Below, in pieces: positions 7,757 to 15,091 of a DNA stretch of 16,871 nucleotides. The position numbers and the translations under genes were made by a program. The notes beneath the pieces were generated by a model. It did no database searches and was not told the DNA's origin. It was given only the letters and a program-made list of their open reading frames with translations. Each line of letters opens with the position of its first letter. Within the stretch, counting starts at the first letter, position 1. Origin of the DNA: an uncultured Actinomycetes bacterium (GTDB lineage Bacteria > Actinomycetota > Actinomycetes > Nanopelagicales > Nanopelagicaceae); assembly GCA_903916775.1 (NCBI GenBank), contig CAIWXY010000240.1, forward strand, positions 1 through 16,871, read 5' to 3'.

Positions 7757-8419
7757 TTAGTGCTTAACACATCCGTGCACAAACCAGATGCCCTTAAACG
7801 GCGCGGAACCTACGTTACGGAATCGATGTGGGATTGATGAATCAAACCCAACAGAGTGCCCTGCAGCCAGCGGGAGAATCAGGTCACCGATTGTGAGCTC
7901 AAGTTCGCCTTCTAGCGCATAGCCGTATTCAAAGCCATCGTGAAAAATCATCTCGCCAGAGTTATTTGTCTCGGCTCCTGGAGCATAAGAAATCTCCATA
8001 AAGTTGACGTTAGCTTCAGCTGTAGCAGCCAAACGCTCCCACTGAACTCCACTCTCCATGACGATAACGCTGCGATTATTGGGATTTACGGCTGAAATTC
8101 GTGCTCGGGATGAGTCCCATGCATCTGCTGGATGTTCGAAAGTATCGCGAACAACTTCAACTTTTAATCCGGTGCTCGGTGGAGCGTCGCTTCCCTGTGC
8201 CTCGAAAAGAACGTCGACTGATACGCCAAGAAGTTTTGCAATGGCATACAGGGTCGCAACGGAAGGTTGTGATTTCCCGTTTTCAATTTGGGAGAGAAAT
8301 GATGGCGAGACATTGAGCTGGCGGGCAACCTCACGCAGGGATGTTCCGGATTGGGTTCGGATCTCTTTGAGGCGCGGACCTAGGTACTCAATGGGATCAC
8401 GCATACCCTTATTATCCAT
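7757..8419 (-). CDS. XRE-family regulator with C-terminal cupin domain
   Basis: A cytosolic DNA-binding regulator of 220 residues. The N-terminal helix-turn-helix (about 13-70) reads 'RLKEIRTQSGTSLREVAR', then 'SPSFLSQIENGKSQPSV', a classic XRE/SinR-like recognition region. The cupin barrel is at about 140-215, with His160, Glu164, 'YALEGELELTIGD' and His198 in the usual motif places; it probably senses a small ligand or metal. This architecture is typical of PuuR-like regulators of local catabolic genes. It lies between the M24/EboE-like unit (same strand, 132 bases downstream) and the divergent VOC gene, so these are likely targets. ATG at 8419 is used, although its Shine-Dalgarno is weak; an in-frame ATG five codons later is possible. 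The effector is unknown. Confidence 0.9.
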   Translation of the reverse strand: MDNKGMRDPIEYLGPRLKEIRTQSGTSLREVARQLNVSPSFLSQIENGKSQPSVATLYAIAKLLGVSVDVLFEAQGSDAPPSTGLKVEVVRDTFEHPADAWDSSRARISAVNPNNRSVIVMESGVQWERLAATAEANVNFMEISYAPGAETNNSGEMIFHDGFEYGYALEGELELTIGDLILPLAAGHSVGFDSSIPHRFRNVGSAPFKGIWFVHGCVKH

Positions 8420-8443
8420 TCATTTTCTAAGATTTACAAGGTC

Positions 8444-8472
8444 TGTACAGTCACACTTCACAGCGGTAACCT
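8444..8472 (+). promoter_or_regulatory. Possible VOC gene promoter
   Basis: TGTACA (8444-8449), 17 bases, TAACCT (8467-8472) is the best -35/-10 pair I can find ahead of the VOC gene. Both boxes match consensus only partly. The -35 box lies in an 8-bp palindrome CTGTACAG (8443-8450), which could also be a protein-binding site in this 91-bp divergent region. Confidence 0.3.
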
Positions 8473-8510
8473 AATTCCATCGTAAGCACCTCGAGAGGCA
8501 GGTCGATTGT

Positions 8511-9044
8511 ATGAAAATGAATTATGTCCACCACGTGGGTTTGGTTTGTAGTGACCTTGATCGGTCTATCTATTTTTATCACGACATTTTGGGATTCAAA
8601 TTCCAGAATGAACCAACAGGCTGGTTTGAGGGACCCGAGCTCTCCAATGGCGTTGGAGTTCCAGGGGCCAAATTGCGCCAGGTCTCACTGTGGGTAGATG
8701 AGACAACGACTTTTGAACTTATTGAGTATGCAGATCGAGCTGATCTAGCCGGCAAACCAGTACCAAATAATCACTTGGGCGCAGCTCATGTATGTTTTAA
8801 CGTCGATGACATTCATAAAACAAAAGCAGAACTCGAAGCGAAGGGCGTCAAGTTTTATTCAGATGTCAATGTTGTTGATGAAGGTCCTCTTGCAGGTTGG
8901 CGTTGGTGTTATTTCAGTGATCCAGATGGTCTAGCCCTCGAACTCATCGAATGGGCTTACTATGACAAAGAATTGCATGAATCAGCAGCACAGGAATATC
9001 TGAAGAACCGTCCGAGCCTGAGTTCACTCAAGCCTCTTTTTTAA
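8511..9044 (+). CDS. VOC-superfamily metalloenzyme (glyoxalase/dioxygenase fold)
   Basis: A 177-residue cytosolic protein with two beta-alpha-beta-beta-beta modules of the vicinal-oxygen-chelate fold. The metal ligands expected of an active member are all in place: His8 ('VHHVGL'), Glu69 ('FELIEY'), His93 ('AAHVCFNVDD') and Glu144 ('LALELIEW'). 'DPDGLALELIE' is the usual C-terminal VOC motif. Members include glyoxalase I, epimerases such as methylmalonyl-CoA epimerase, and extradiol dioxygenases; nothing visible decides among these. It is divergent from the XRE-cupin gene and is probably controlled with it and the M24/EboE-like genes. ATG at 8511 is preceded by purine-rich AGGCAGGT. It ends 17 bases before a strong bidirectional terminator. 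The length is somewhat above a minimal VOC protein because of a C-terminal tail. Confidence 0.88.
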   Translation: MKMNYVHHVGLVCSDLDRSIYFYHDILGFKFQNEPTGWFEGPELSNGVGVPGAKLRQVSLWVDETTTFELIEYADRADLAGKPVPNNHLGAAHVCFNVDDIHKTKAELEAKGVKFYSDVNVVDEGPLAGWRWCYFSDPDGLALELIEWAYYDKELHESAAQEYLKNRPSLSSLKPLF

Positions 9045-9060
9045 CCCGAATGTGAATTAA

Positions 9061-9101
9061 AACAAAAGCGCCCCCTCAACAATCTGAGGGGCGCTTTTGT
9101 T
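9061..9101. terminator. Bidirectional intrinsic terminator
   Basis: A long hairpin: left arm 9061-9078, right arm 9085-9101, 17 paired positions with one bulged C and a six-base loop. The core is GCGCCCC/GGGGCGC, flanked by AAAA on the left and TTTT on the right, so it can act in both directions. It lies between the convergent ends of the VOC gene (stop at 9044) and the BdhA-like dehydrogenase (stop at 9108) and isolates the sugar locus from the M24/XRE/VOC group. Confidence 0.9.
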
Positions 9102-9107
9102 GTTCAA

Positions 9108-10172
9108 TTATTTATTTACTTGTACAAGCACTTTCATCTGGTCACCCTTAGGGTCGATCAAGACATCAAAGCCCTTAGTGACGACATCATCAATATCAAT
9201 CACGCTACTGACCATCTTCTCGATTGGGTACTTTCCAGATGCAGCTAGGCGAATAACGCGAGGCCAGTCAGTAATGAGATAACACCAAGAACCAACATAA
9301 GAGATATCTTTCTCAGATAGCTGCATAGCGTTGATAGTTGCTGGCTTGGTGTGAAGACCTGTCTGAACAATTTTTCCGCTACGACGAATATTGTCCATAC
9401 AGCCAGTAAGACCACCGGTGGTACCAGATGCTTCGACAGCCATATCGACACCACGACCTTCAGTGATATCCATGATGGTCGCGCCGAAAGATTCCTCGAG
9501 TGGATTAAGAACTGGACCTAATCCGAGCGACTTAGCAAATGCTGCGCGGTGTGGATTTGGCTCAGCGATAATCACTTGTGATGCACCAAGCGCATTTGCA
9601 TAAAGTGCAGAGAGAGCTCCGATAGGACCTGCACCAGAGACGAGAACGATGTCGCCACCGGTGACGCCCACACGATCTACGCCATAAGCAGCCACAGCAG
9701 CAGGTTCTACGAGTGCGCCAGCAATATCTGACATTGAATCAGGCAGCTTAGCTACTTGGTATTCCTTGACTACAGCGATCTCGCCAAGTCCACCTGTTGG
9801 GGCAGATAGCCCCGTGCAAGCAAAGAGTTCACAGAGGTGGCCTCTACCTGTGCGACAAGGAATGCAACGACCACAAACGATCGCAGGCATGATCGAAACT
9901 CGATCGCCTACCTTCACATTGCGAACATCTTTCCCGATTTCAATAACACGTGCGGAAAACTCGTGGCCCAAGATTTGTGGATTGGTGACGCCTGTAAGTG
10001 GGTGAGGCTTTGTAGGTGTCACAATTGCACCAACAACATATTCATGTAGATCTGTTCCGCAAATTCCGCAATAGAGCGGCTCTACAACAACTTCATCTGG
10101 CATTGGTGCACCAGGCTTGGCAACATCTTCAATTCGAATATCTTTCTGGCCATGAAAACGTGCTGCTTTCAT
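9108..10172 (-). CDS. Zinc-dependent alcohol/polyol dehydrogenase, 2,3-butanediol dehydrogenase-like
   Basis: A 354-residue medium-chain dehydrogenase, cytosolic, oxidising a secondary alcohol or polyol with NAD(P). The N-terminus 'MKAARFHGQKDIRIED' and 'CGICGTDLHEY' closely resemble Bacillus-type 2,3-butanediol dehydrogenase. Catalytic zinc ligands are Cys35, His70 and Glu71, with Glu156 nearby. The structural-zinc cysteines are Cys100, 103, 106 and 114, and the Rossmann loop SGAGPIG is at 179-185. An acidic residue (Glu204) at the end of the next strand favours NAD. ATG follows the stop of the fused transporter gene with no gap (TAAATG), and AAAGGGA lies upstream, so the two are co-transcribed. 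It is the last gene before the terminator. The context suggests oxidation of an imported sugar alcohol or its product, rather than butanediol specifically. Confidence 0.93.
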   Translation of the reverse strand: MKAARFHGQKDIRIEDVAKPGAPMPDEVVVEPLYCGICGTDLHEYVVGAIVTPTKPHPLTGVTNPQILGHEFSARVIEIGKDVRNVKVGDRVSIMPAIVCGRCIPCRTGRGHLCELFACTGLSAPTGGLGEIAVVKEYQVAKLPDSMSDIAGALVEPAAVAAYGVDRVGVTGGDIVLVSGAGPIGALSALYANALGASQVIIAEPNPHRAAFAKSLGLGPVLNPLEESFGATIMDITEGRGVDMAVEASGTTGGLTGCMDNIRRSGKIVQTGLHTKPATINAMQLSEKDISYVGSWCYLITDWPRVIRLAASGKYPIEKMVSSVIDIDDVVTKGFDVLIDPKGDQMKVLVQVNK

Positions 10173-12650
10173 TTATTTTTTCCCTTTCGAGGCGCGGGTG
10201 GTTGTGTAAATAACTGCTGCGGCGATCACAAGCAAACCCTGGAACAGATACTGCCAGGTCTGAGATAGTCCCAAGAATGTGGTCGCGTTAAGTACTTGAA
10301 TCAACAACATTGAACCAAAGAGGGTACCGATGAAAGAACCTCGTCCACCAAGTAACGAGGTACCACCTAGAACAACAGCTGTGATGGATTGAAGCGTGTA
10401 CGACGTACCCTGCGCTGGGTCACCGATTCCCAATTGAGCCATCAGCATGACCGCTCCAAAGCCCGCGAATACTGCTGAGAGAATGTAGGCGCTAATTACT
10501 GTCTTGTTGATTTGGATGCCTAGACGACGAGCTGACTCTTCATCTGATCCAACTGCGCGAAGGCGCATGCCCCACTGCGAATTACGGACGTAATACTCAA
10601 GGGCAAATGAACCAATTCCGAGGATAATAAAAGCAACTGGAATAGGGCCGAGTGAACCTGTGATTTTTGCTGAAACATTTTGGTTGATGTAGCCACCAGG
10701 AGTTTCGCGCAACATGTAGCTCACGCCTTGAATACCGATATAGGCTGTCAAAGTAGCTGCAACCGCTGTAAATTTGCCATATCGGATCAGCACGCCGTTC
10801 ATAGCGCCACCACCGACTGCCAAAACAAACATCAGCACGAATGCAAAGATAATGCTGGTCATCTTTGAGCCGTCATGCACGAAGAAGGAGGCAACAATCA
10901 GTAGGAAGCCGGCCATCGGTCCAACCGAAAGGTCCATGCCACCGACTAACATCACTATGGTTTGACCAACTGCGATGAATCCAAGTGCAGCAACCAACTG
11001 AAGAACTGAGTTGATATTAAAGGATGAGGTATATCGACCATTCTTTGAATGAATGTAGATACCAAGTCCGACCATAATGATGGAGAGAACAACTGGCGGA
11101 ATAAAATCGCCCTTAATAAATCGACGAATACTGCCTGACTTTTTCTGAGGAGTTTCGTTCTCACTCTTCTGCTTAATGAGAGTTGTCGATGCAACCGCAG
11201 CCTTCACCATCTCTGCCTCGGTGATGTCTTCGCCCTCAAGCTTCTCGACAATGTGTCCACGCGACATCACGTAAACGCGATCGCAGAGGCCTTCGAGCTC
11301 CTTGGCATCAGAAGATGCAACGATCACTGGAATTCCTTTTTGTGCGATCTCACGCAAGATTGCATAGATCTCGGCTCTAGCTCCAACGTCTACGCCTTGG
11401 GTAGGTTCATCCGCAATCAACATCGTTGGATTTGAAAGCAGAGCGCGTGTCATTACAACCTTCTGCTGGTTACCACCAGAGAGCGCAGAAACTAATGTAT
11501 CTACCGAGGCTGTCTTCACTGCTATTGAATTCAAAGAATCAGTAACAGTCTTCACTTCGCGATTTCGATTGACTAACAATCCGGACTTGAAGGAGTGAAG
11601 CGCCTTCAAGGCAGCGTTCTCGCGCACAGAGAGCGACATCATGAGGCCTTCGCCATGGCGATCAGCTGGCATATAAGCCACGTTGTTGATCAAATCTTTC
11701 TGTGTGTAGACCTTGCCACCGATAGTGACTTCACCTTGTGCACTTGCAGTACCCGCAAGTGCACGTAGAAGTGCGCTTTGGCCATTTCCGACAACACCGG
11801 AGATACCAATGATCTCGCCTTGCTTGGCTTCAATCGAGATATCAAAAAACTCATCTGAAGAAAGCTTCTCTACGCGCAAGAATTCTTGATCGCTAGATGC
11901 AGATACATGCTTTGCTGGAAAGGTAGATTCCAATTCACGGCCAACAATAAGAGTCAGAAGCTCGTGATCCGTAATATCAGAGACGAGTGAAGATCCACGG
12001 AATTTTCCATCGCGTAGAACTGTGACTCGCTTTGCCAGAGTACGAACTTCGGCCATACGGTGAGTGATGTAGATGACCGCAGTACCCTCTTTGATAATTC
12101 GACCGACGCGGTCAAACAAGAGATCGACAGACTCTTGGCCAAGTGGGGCAGTTGGTTCATCAAGAATTAAAATCTTTGGGCGAATCGCAAAAGCTTTTGC
12201 GAGCTCTAGTAGGTGCTTTTGTGCGACCGAGAGTGAGCTGACGCGCTCTTTAAGATCAACGTTAAGACCAAAATCATCGAGCATTGTCCGCATAGCTGCA
12301 TTTGCGCTGCCAGAACTCTTTAAGAATTTACGAGGGATAGAAATGAGAATATTTTCAGCCACAGTGAGGTCTGGGAGCACCGCTGGGTGTTGGTGCACGA
12401 ATGCGATACCAAGCTCTGAGGCGAGTTTAGGTGAGAGTTTCTCGATCACCTGACCATCAACGGTGATAGTTCCAGCGTCTGGGACGGTCGTGCCAGAGGC
12501 AACGTTCATCAGCGTGGACTTACCCGCTCCATTTTCACCTAGAAGGGCGTGTACTTCGCCAGCGAAGACTTCAAGAGAGACTTCTCGTAGGGCTGCAACG
12601 CCAGAATAGTTCTTCGAAATATTGGAAAGAACTAATGGTGAATTACTCAC
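10173..12650 (-). CDS. Fused CUT2 sugar ABC transporter: tandem ATPase plus permease
   Basis: A single 825-residue chain joins what are normally two proteins, an RbsA-type tandem ATPase (about 500 residues) and an RbsC-type permease (about 300). The first ATPase domain has Walker A GENGAGKST (38-46), an unusual signature LSVAQ (140-144), Walker B LILDEP (161-166) and switch His197. The second has a degenerate Walker A (GVVGNGQSA, 285-293), signature LSGGNQ (390-395), ADEP (413-416) and Ser in place of the switch His (447-448), all normal for this family. A charged linker (about 488-512) leads to the membrane domain with VGGMDLSVG (569-577) and LGGTSLLGGRG (761-771). The start is GTG at 12650 with AGGTG five bases upstream. 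It follows the binding-protein gene after a hairpin region, and a separate permease lies further upstream. It imports a sugar or polyol of unknown identity. Confidence 0.93.
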   Translation of the reverse strand: MSNSPLVLSNISKNYSGVAALREVSLEVFAGEVHALLGENGAGKSTLMNVASGTTVPDAGTITVDGQVIEKLSPKLASELGIAFVHQHPAVLPDLTVAENILISIPRKFLKSSGSANAAMRTMLDDFGLNVDLKERVSSLSVAQKHLLELAKAFAIRPKILILDEPTAPLGQESVDLLFDRVGRIIKEGTAVIYITHRMAEVRTLAKRVTVLRDGKFRGSSLVSDITDHELLTLIVGRELESTFPAKHVSASSDQEFLRVEKLSSDEFFDISIEAKQGEIIGISGVVGNGQSALLRALAGTASAQGEVTIGGKVYTQKDLINNVAYMPADRHGEGLMMSLSVRENAALKALHSFKSGLLVNRNREVKTVTDSLNSIAVKTASVDTLVSALSGGNQQKVVMTRALLSNPTMLIADEPTQGVDVGARAEIYAILREIAQKGIPVIVASSDAKELEGLCDRVYVMSRGHIVEKLEGEDITEAEMVKAAVASTTLIKQKSENETPQKKSGSIRRFIKGDFIPPVVLSIIMVGLGIYIHSKNGRYTSSFNINSVLQLVAALGFIAVGQTIVMLVGGMDLSVGPMAGFLLIVASFFVHDGSKMTSIIFAFVLMFVLAVGGGAMNGVLIRYGKFTAVAATLTAYIGIQGVSYMLRETPGGYINQNVSAKITGSLGPIPVAFIILGIGSFALEYYVRNSQWGMRLRAVGSDEESARRLGIQINKTVISAYILSAVFAGFGAVMLMAQLGIGDPAQGTSYTLQSITAVVLGGTSLLGGRGSFIGTLFGSMLLIQVLNATTFLGLSQTWQYLFQGLLVIAAAVIYTTTRASKGKK

Positions 12651-12692
12651 AGGGACACCTTTTCAGAATACTTTGCAGAATAAATAAATTGC

Positions 12693-12744
12693 AAAAAAAT
12701 GACTATTAAAAGTCAGGTTGGCTACGGGTTCTCCGTAGCCAACC
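12693..12744 (-). terminator. Tandem hairpins with T-run after the binding-protein gene (likely leaky terminator)
   Basis: On the minus strand, the stop of the binding-protein gene is followed by a perfect 12-bp stem (arms 12733-12744 and 12716-12727, five-base loop). A 5-bp stem comes next (TGACT/AGTCA, arms 12711-12715 and 12700-12704), then seven T (12699-12693). The fused transporter gene starts about 40 bases later with no obvious promoter of its own, so partial read-through is likely and would make binding protein more abundant than transporter. The large stem would also protect the upstream mRNA end. Confidence 0.7.
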
Positions 12745-12773
12745 GAACTTCTACTTACGGTACTAGCTAGTTA

Positions 12774-13862
12774 TTACTTCTTTCCTAGAGCTGCTTGTGC
12801 TGCACCTGAAAGCTGTGCTGACAAGTAGATGTCGCCTGGAAGTGATGGCTGACATTCAACTGGATTTGGCTTTCCAGTAAGTGAGTTCTCGAATGGAAGA
12901 GAAGGATATTGAGTGCTTGCTGGAACCTTGCCGCCTGTTGCCTTTGCAACTGCATAATCAATTGCTAGACGAGCGTGGTCGTTCTGTGTAGATACAGTCA
13001 TCATTGGGAATGGATCTGTAGCTTGCATTGTCTTCCAGAAGCAACCTAGGACGTTTCCGTCAGATGCTGCAATTGCAGGAATCTTCCAGCCTGTCTTCTG
13101 AGCTGCTGTAAGAGCACCAACAAGTGTTGGACCGAAGTCAGACAAGATCAAATCGATCTTTGGATTTGCAGCGATGTCAGCTGTCAAAACTTGCTGAGCT
13201 AGAGCTGGATCCCAGTTTGTAACTTCGAAAGGTTGTGCACCGATTGGCTTGAACTCAGGGTGGTTCTTAAGAGCGCCCCAGAATCCTGCAGCTTCGTCGA
13301 TACCTTGGCTGTTACCAGCTGGACCTGAAAGGAATAGTACGTTTCCGCCCTTTGGTAGAGCCTGAAGCGCGAATTGTGCCCAGTTCTGACCAGCTTGTGC
13401 GAATGGTGTACCAATGAATGCTGTGTAATCGACGCCAGCTGTTCCGCCAGGTGAAACACGGTAAGGGACTGTTACAACGCCAGCCTTATATGCTGCGCGA
13501 AGAGCAGGAAGCATTGCCTTACCTGCATCTGGGAATACAACGAGAGCGTTAACGCCCTTTGCGACGAATCCCTTGATATCTGAGATTGCCTTTGATGTGT
13601 TGCCTTGTCCATCAGCGTAGTAAAGCTTTGTCACGCTTGGGCACTTAGCGGCTTCATCTTGAGCAGAAGCTGTTGTTACTAGGCGCCATGAGTTTCCACC
13701 GAAACCATCTGTAAGTGCCATTGTGATGTGCTTTGGACCGCACCAGGAAGGTGCAGTGGCAGCCGTACTAGTTGCAGCAGATGTGATCAATGTCGTGAGA
13801 AGCATTGCAGCTGCTCCAACGCCACTTGCAACTTTGAGAACGCGATTTCTATTGCGTATCAA
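12774..13862 (-). CDS. Secreted sugar-binding protein of the CUT2 transporter
   Basis: A periplasmic-binding-protein type I fold (Peripla_BP_4-like, ribose/xylose class), 362 residues from TTG at 13862. That start has AGGAGAGG six bases upstream; an in-frame GTG at 13901 would add 13 basic residues without a comparable site. Residues 1-10 are positively charged, about 11-32 are hydrophobic and an Ala/Thr-rich stretch follows, so it carries a signal peptide. The first Cys (in 'APSWCGPKH') is not in a lipobox, so it is probably not a lipoprotein. The mature part has 'FVAKGVNALVVFPDAGKAM' and 'DLILSDFGPTLVGALTAAQ', typical of the hinge-bound two-domain fold. It lies between the permease and the fused ATPase-permease genes and delivers substrate to them. 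The ligand cannot be read from sequence. Confidence 0.92.
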   Translation of the reverse strand: MIRNRNRVLKVASGVGAAAMLLTTLITSAATSTAATAPSWCGPKHITMALTDGFGGNSWRLVTTASAQDEAAKCPSVTKLYYADGQGNTSKAISDIKGFVAKGVNALVVFPDAGKAMLPALRAAYKAGVVTVPYRVSPGGTAGVDYTAFIGTPFAQAGQNWAQFALQALPKGGNVLFLSGPAGNSQGIDEAAGFWGALKNHPEFKPIGAQPFEVTNWDPALAQQVLTADIAANPKIDLILSDFGPTLVGALTAAQKTGWKIPAIAASDGNVLGCFWKTMQATDPFPMMTVSTQNDHARLAIDYAVAKATGGKVPASTQYPSLPFENSLTGKPNPVECQPSLPGDIYLSAQLSGAAQAALGKK

Positions 13863-13901
13863 TGTTTTTCCTCTCCTAGATGTGCGGCAACGGTGTCGCA
13901 C

Positions 13902-13921
13902 TTTCGGCAGTATTGCCGAAA
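13902..13921. repeat. Perfect 8-bp inverted repeat ahead of the binding-protein gene
   Basis: TTTCGGCA (13902-13909), four bases, TGCCGAAA (13914-13921), about 40 bases upstream of the TTG start. No T-run follows, so it is not a terminator. In RNA it would shield the 5' end of the binding-protein message after processing; in DNA it could be an operator. Confidence 0.55.
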
Positions 13922-13938
13922 CCTGTGTGTGGGATTTC

Positions 13939-13954
13939 TAGCGCTTAGGCGCTA
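13939..13954. repeat. 6-bp inverted repeat over the permease stop codon
   Basis: TAGCGC (13939-13944), four bases, GCGCTA (13949-13954). The stop codon of the permease gene (13945-13947) lies in the loop. With the neighbouring repeat at 13902-13921 it gives two hairpins in an 82-base gap, consistent with an RNA-processing or stabilising role. It is short, so chance is possible. Confidence 0.35.
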
Positions 13955-14970
13955 ACGGCCCCTACTTTCCGCTTGGATGTGAATTCTCGATAACGAGCGC
14001 GTACCAATTCCCAGCGAATTGTGTATAGCGCAATTCCGATAAGAAGGGCGATCGCAGTAACCAATGTACGAATACCGAATGGGACGTTGAGCGTCAAAAC
14101 CATCTGGTTAAGTTGTTGCAGAAATAGAGCTGCTACCGCTGAAGCAGCAGGGAAGCCGCGTCCACCGAGAAGTGATGTTCCGCCAAGCACGACCACGGTG
14201 ACGGAAGGAAAAACTAAACTGTCACCTTGGTAAGCCGTTGGTTGGGTCAAAATTCCGGCTAGCAAAATTCCCGCTAGGCAGTACAGAAGTTGTGCCCATA
14301 CATACGCGACCATCTGATGCTTTTGCACTTTAAGGCCCGCAGCAAAACCTGCGCGTGGGCTTGCGCCGATAGCTTCGAATCGACGTCCGGAGATACTCCG
14401 CTTAAGAAATAGAGTGACGAGAACTGTTGCAATTACAGCAAAATAAACGGAATCCGGAATTCCTAGAAAGAGGTTGGCGGCGATGTGATTGAGTAAGTTT
14501 GTCGTGCGACGTGGAGAGCCTTGAGAGATAGCCATAATGACCGCATACTCAAGTGAGCTCATTCCGAGCGTTGCGACAATCGCGTTAATCCCAATGCGGC
14601 TAATTAAAATTCCATTGATAATGCCCACGACGACGGCGCTTGCTAGCGCGACAAGGACCGCTTTCCAGAGCTGACTATTTTGTTGCTGAGGCAGTCGTGT
14701 CACATAAACAACTGCAAGTGAGACGGAGCCAGCAACGGAAAGATCAATTCCACCTTGTTGCACAACCAAAGTTTGACCGAGAGAAATAATTGCGAGGACC
14801 GCTGCGAACGGAAGCATTCCAAGGAGCGCACCCTTACTCACGCTATCTGGCACAAAAATTTCACAGATAACAGCCAATGCGATGAGGGCGCCAATCATGG
14901 TCTTCATGCCACGCGAGACTTCGATTGCGCGAAGGCGTTTTGTGGAGGCCTGGATCAACTCGCTACTCAC
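13945..14970 (-). CDS. CUT2 sugar ABC transporter permease
   Basis: An RbsC/XylH-like inner-membrane permease, 341 residues from GTG at 14970. That start is chosen because AGGGGG lies nine bases upstream; the longer in-frame TTG start at 15006 has no visible ribosome site. Hallmarks are 'VQQGGIDLSVAGSV', 'FEAIGASPRAGFAAGL' (the cytoplasmic ATPase-contact loop) and 'TVVVLGGTSLLGGRG', with several hydrophobic helices between them. The binding-protein gene follows after an 82-base gap. A second permease domain is fused to the ATPase two genes downstream, so this subunit probably forms a heterodimeric channel with that domain. The two permease domains are clearly diverged rather than recent duplicates. 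Confidence 0.93.
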   Translation of the reverse strand: MSSELIQASTKRLRAIEVSRGMKTMIGALIALAVICEIFVPDSVSKGALLGMLPFAAVLAIISLGQTLVVQQGGIDLSVAGSVSLAVVYVTRLPQQQNSQLWKAVLVALASAVVVGIINGILISRIGINAIVATLGMSSLEYAVIMAISQGSPRRTTNLLNHIAANLFLGIPDSVYFAVIATVLVTLFLKRSISGRRFEAIGASPRAGFAAGLKVQKHQMVAYVWAQLLYCLAGILLAGILTQPTAYQGDSLVFPSVTVVVLGGTSLLGGRGFPAASAVAALFLQQLNQMVLTLNVPFGIRTLVTAIALLIGIALYTIRWELVRARYREFTSKRKVGAVSA

Positions 14971-15091
14971 CGCTTGATGCCCCCTATTTCTCCCCGGTTG
15001 GTTCAAGCCAAAACGGGTCTAGTCCAAAGTGTTAACTCTGACTGTACATAGGGAGCTGGGGCGTTAACAAGGTTTTTTTATAACGTTTTAA
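14971..15091. promoter_or_regulatory. Intergenic region upstream of the permease gene
   Basis: This 121-bp gap follows the beta-hydroxyacid dehydrogenase stop and holds the second copy of the shared element plus another GTTAAC (15063-15068), 32 bp, about three helical turns, from the first. It is the most likely site for an internal promoter of the transporter genes, but I cannot pick clear -35 and -10 boxes. No strong terminator for the dehydrogenase gene is visible. Confidence 0.45.
15018..15048 (+). promoter_or_regulatory. Shared intergenic element, copy B
   Basis: It contains AAGTGTTAACTCTGACT (15027-15043), identical to 3136-3152, with TCTAG and TACA flanks conserved. It ends about 50-80 bases before the permease start, where a regulator could act on the transporter genes. 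The core AGTGTTAACTCT (15028-15039) is a near-palindrome. Confidence 0.5.

Noticed and set aside
8443..8450. Palindrome CTGTACAG in the XRE/VOC gap as a firm operator
   Set aside because: Eight bases is short, no second copy was found upstream of the other genes, and it may simply be part of a promoter.
8058..8474. Plus-strand open frame opposite the XRE-cupin gene
   Set aside because: It overlaps a recognisable regulator on the other strand; the product has no recognisable domain and runs into the divergent promoter region.
12073..12453. Plus-strand open frame opposite the fused transporter
   Set aside because: It is antisense to the conserved ATPase region, and its Ser/Arg-rich composition is typical of a shadow frame.
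15061..15085. T-rich stretch after the beta-hydroxyacid dehydrogenase as a terminator
   Set aside because: The only pairing is CGTTA/TAACG with a 14-base loop, and the T-run reads on the plus strand, opposite to the gene.
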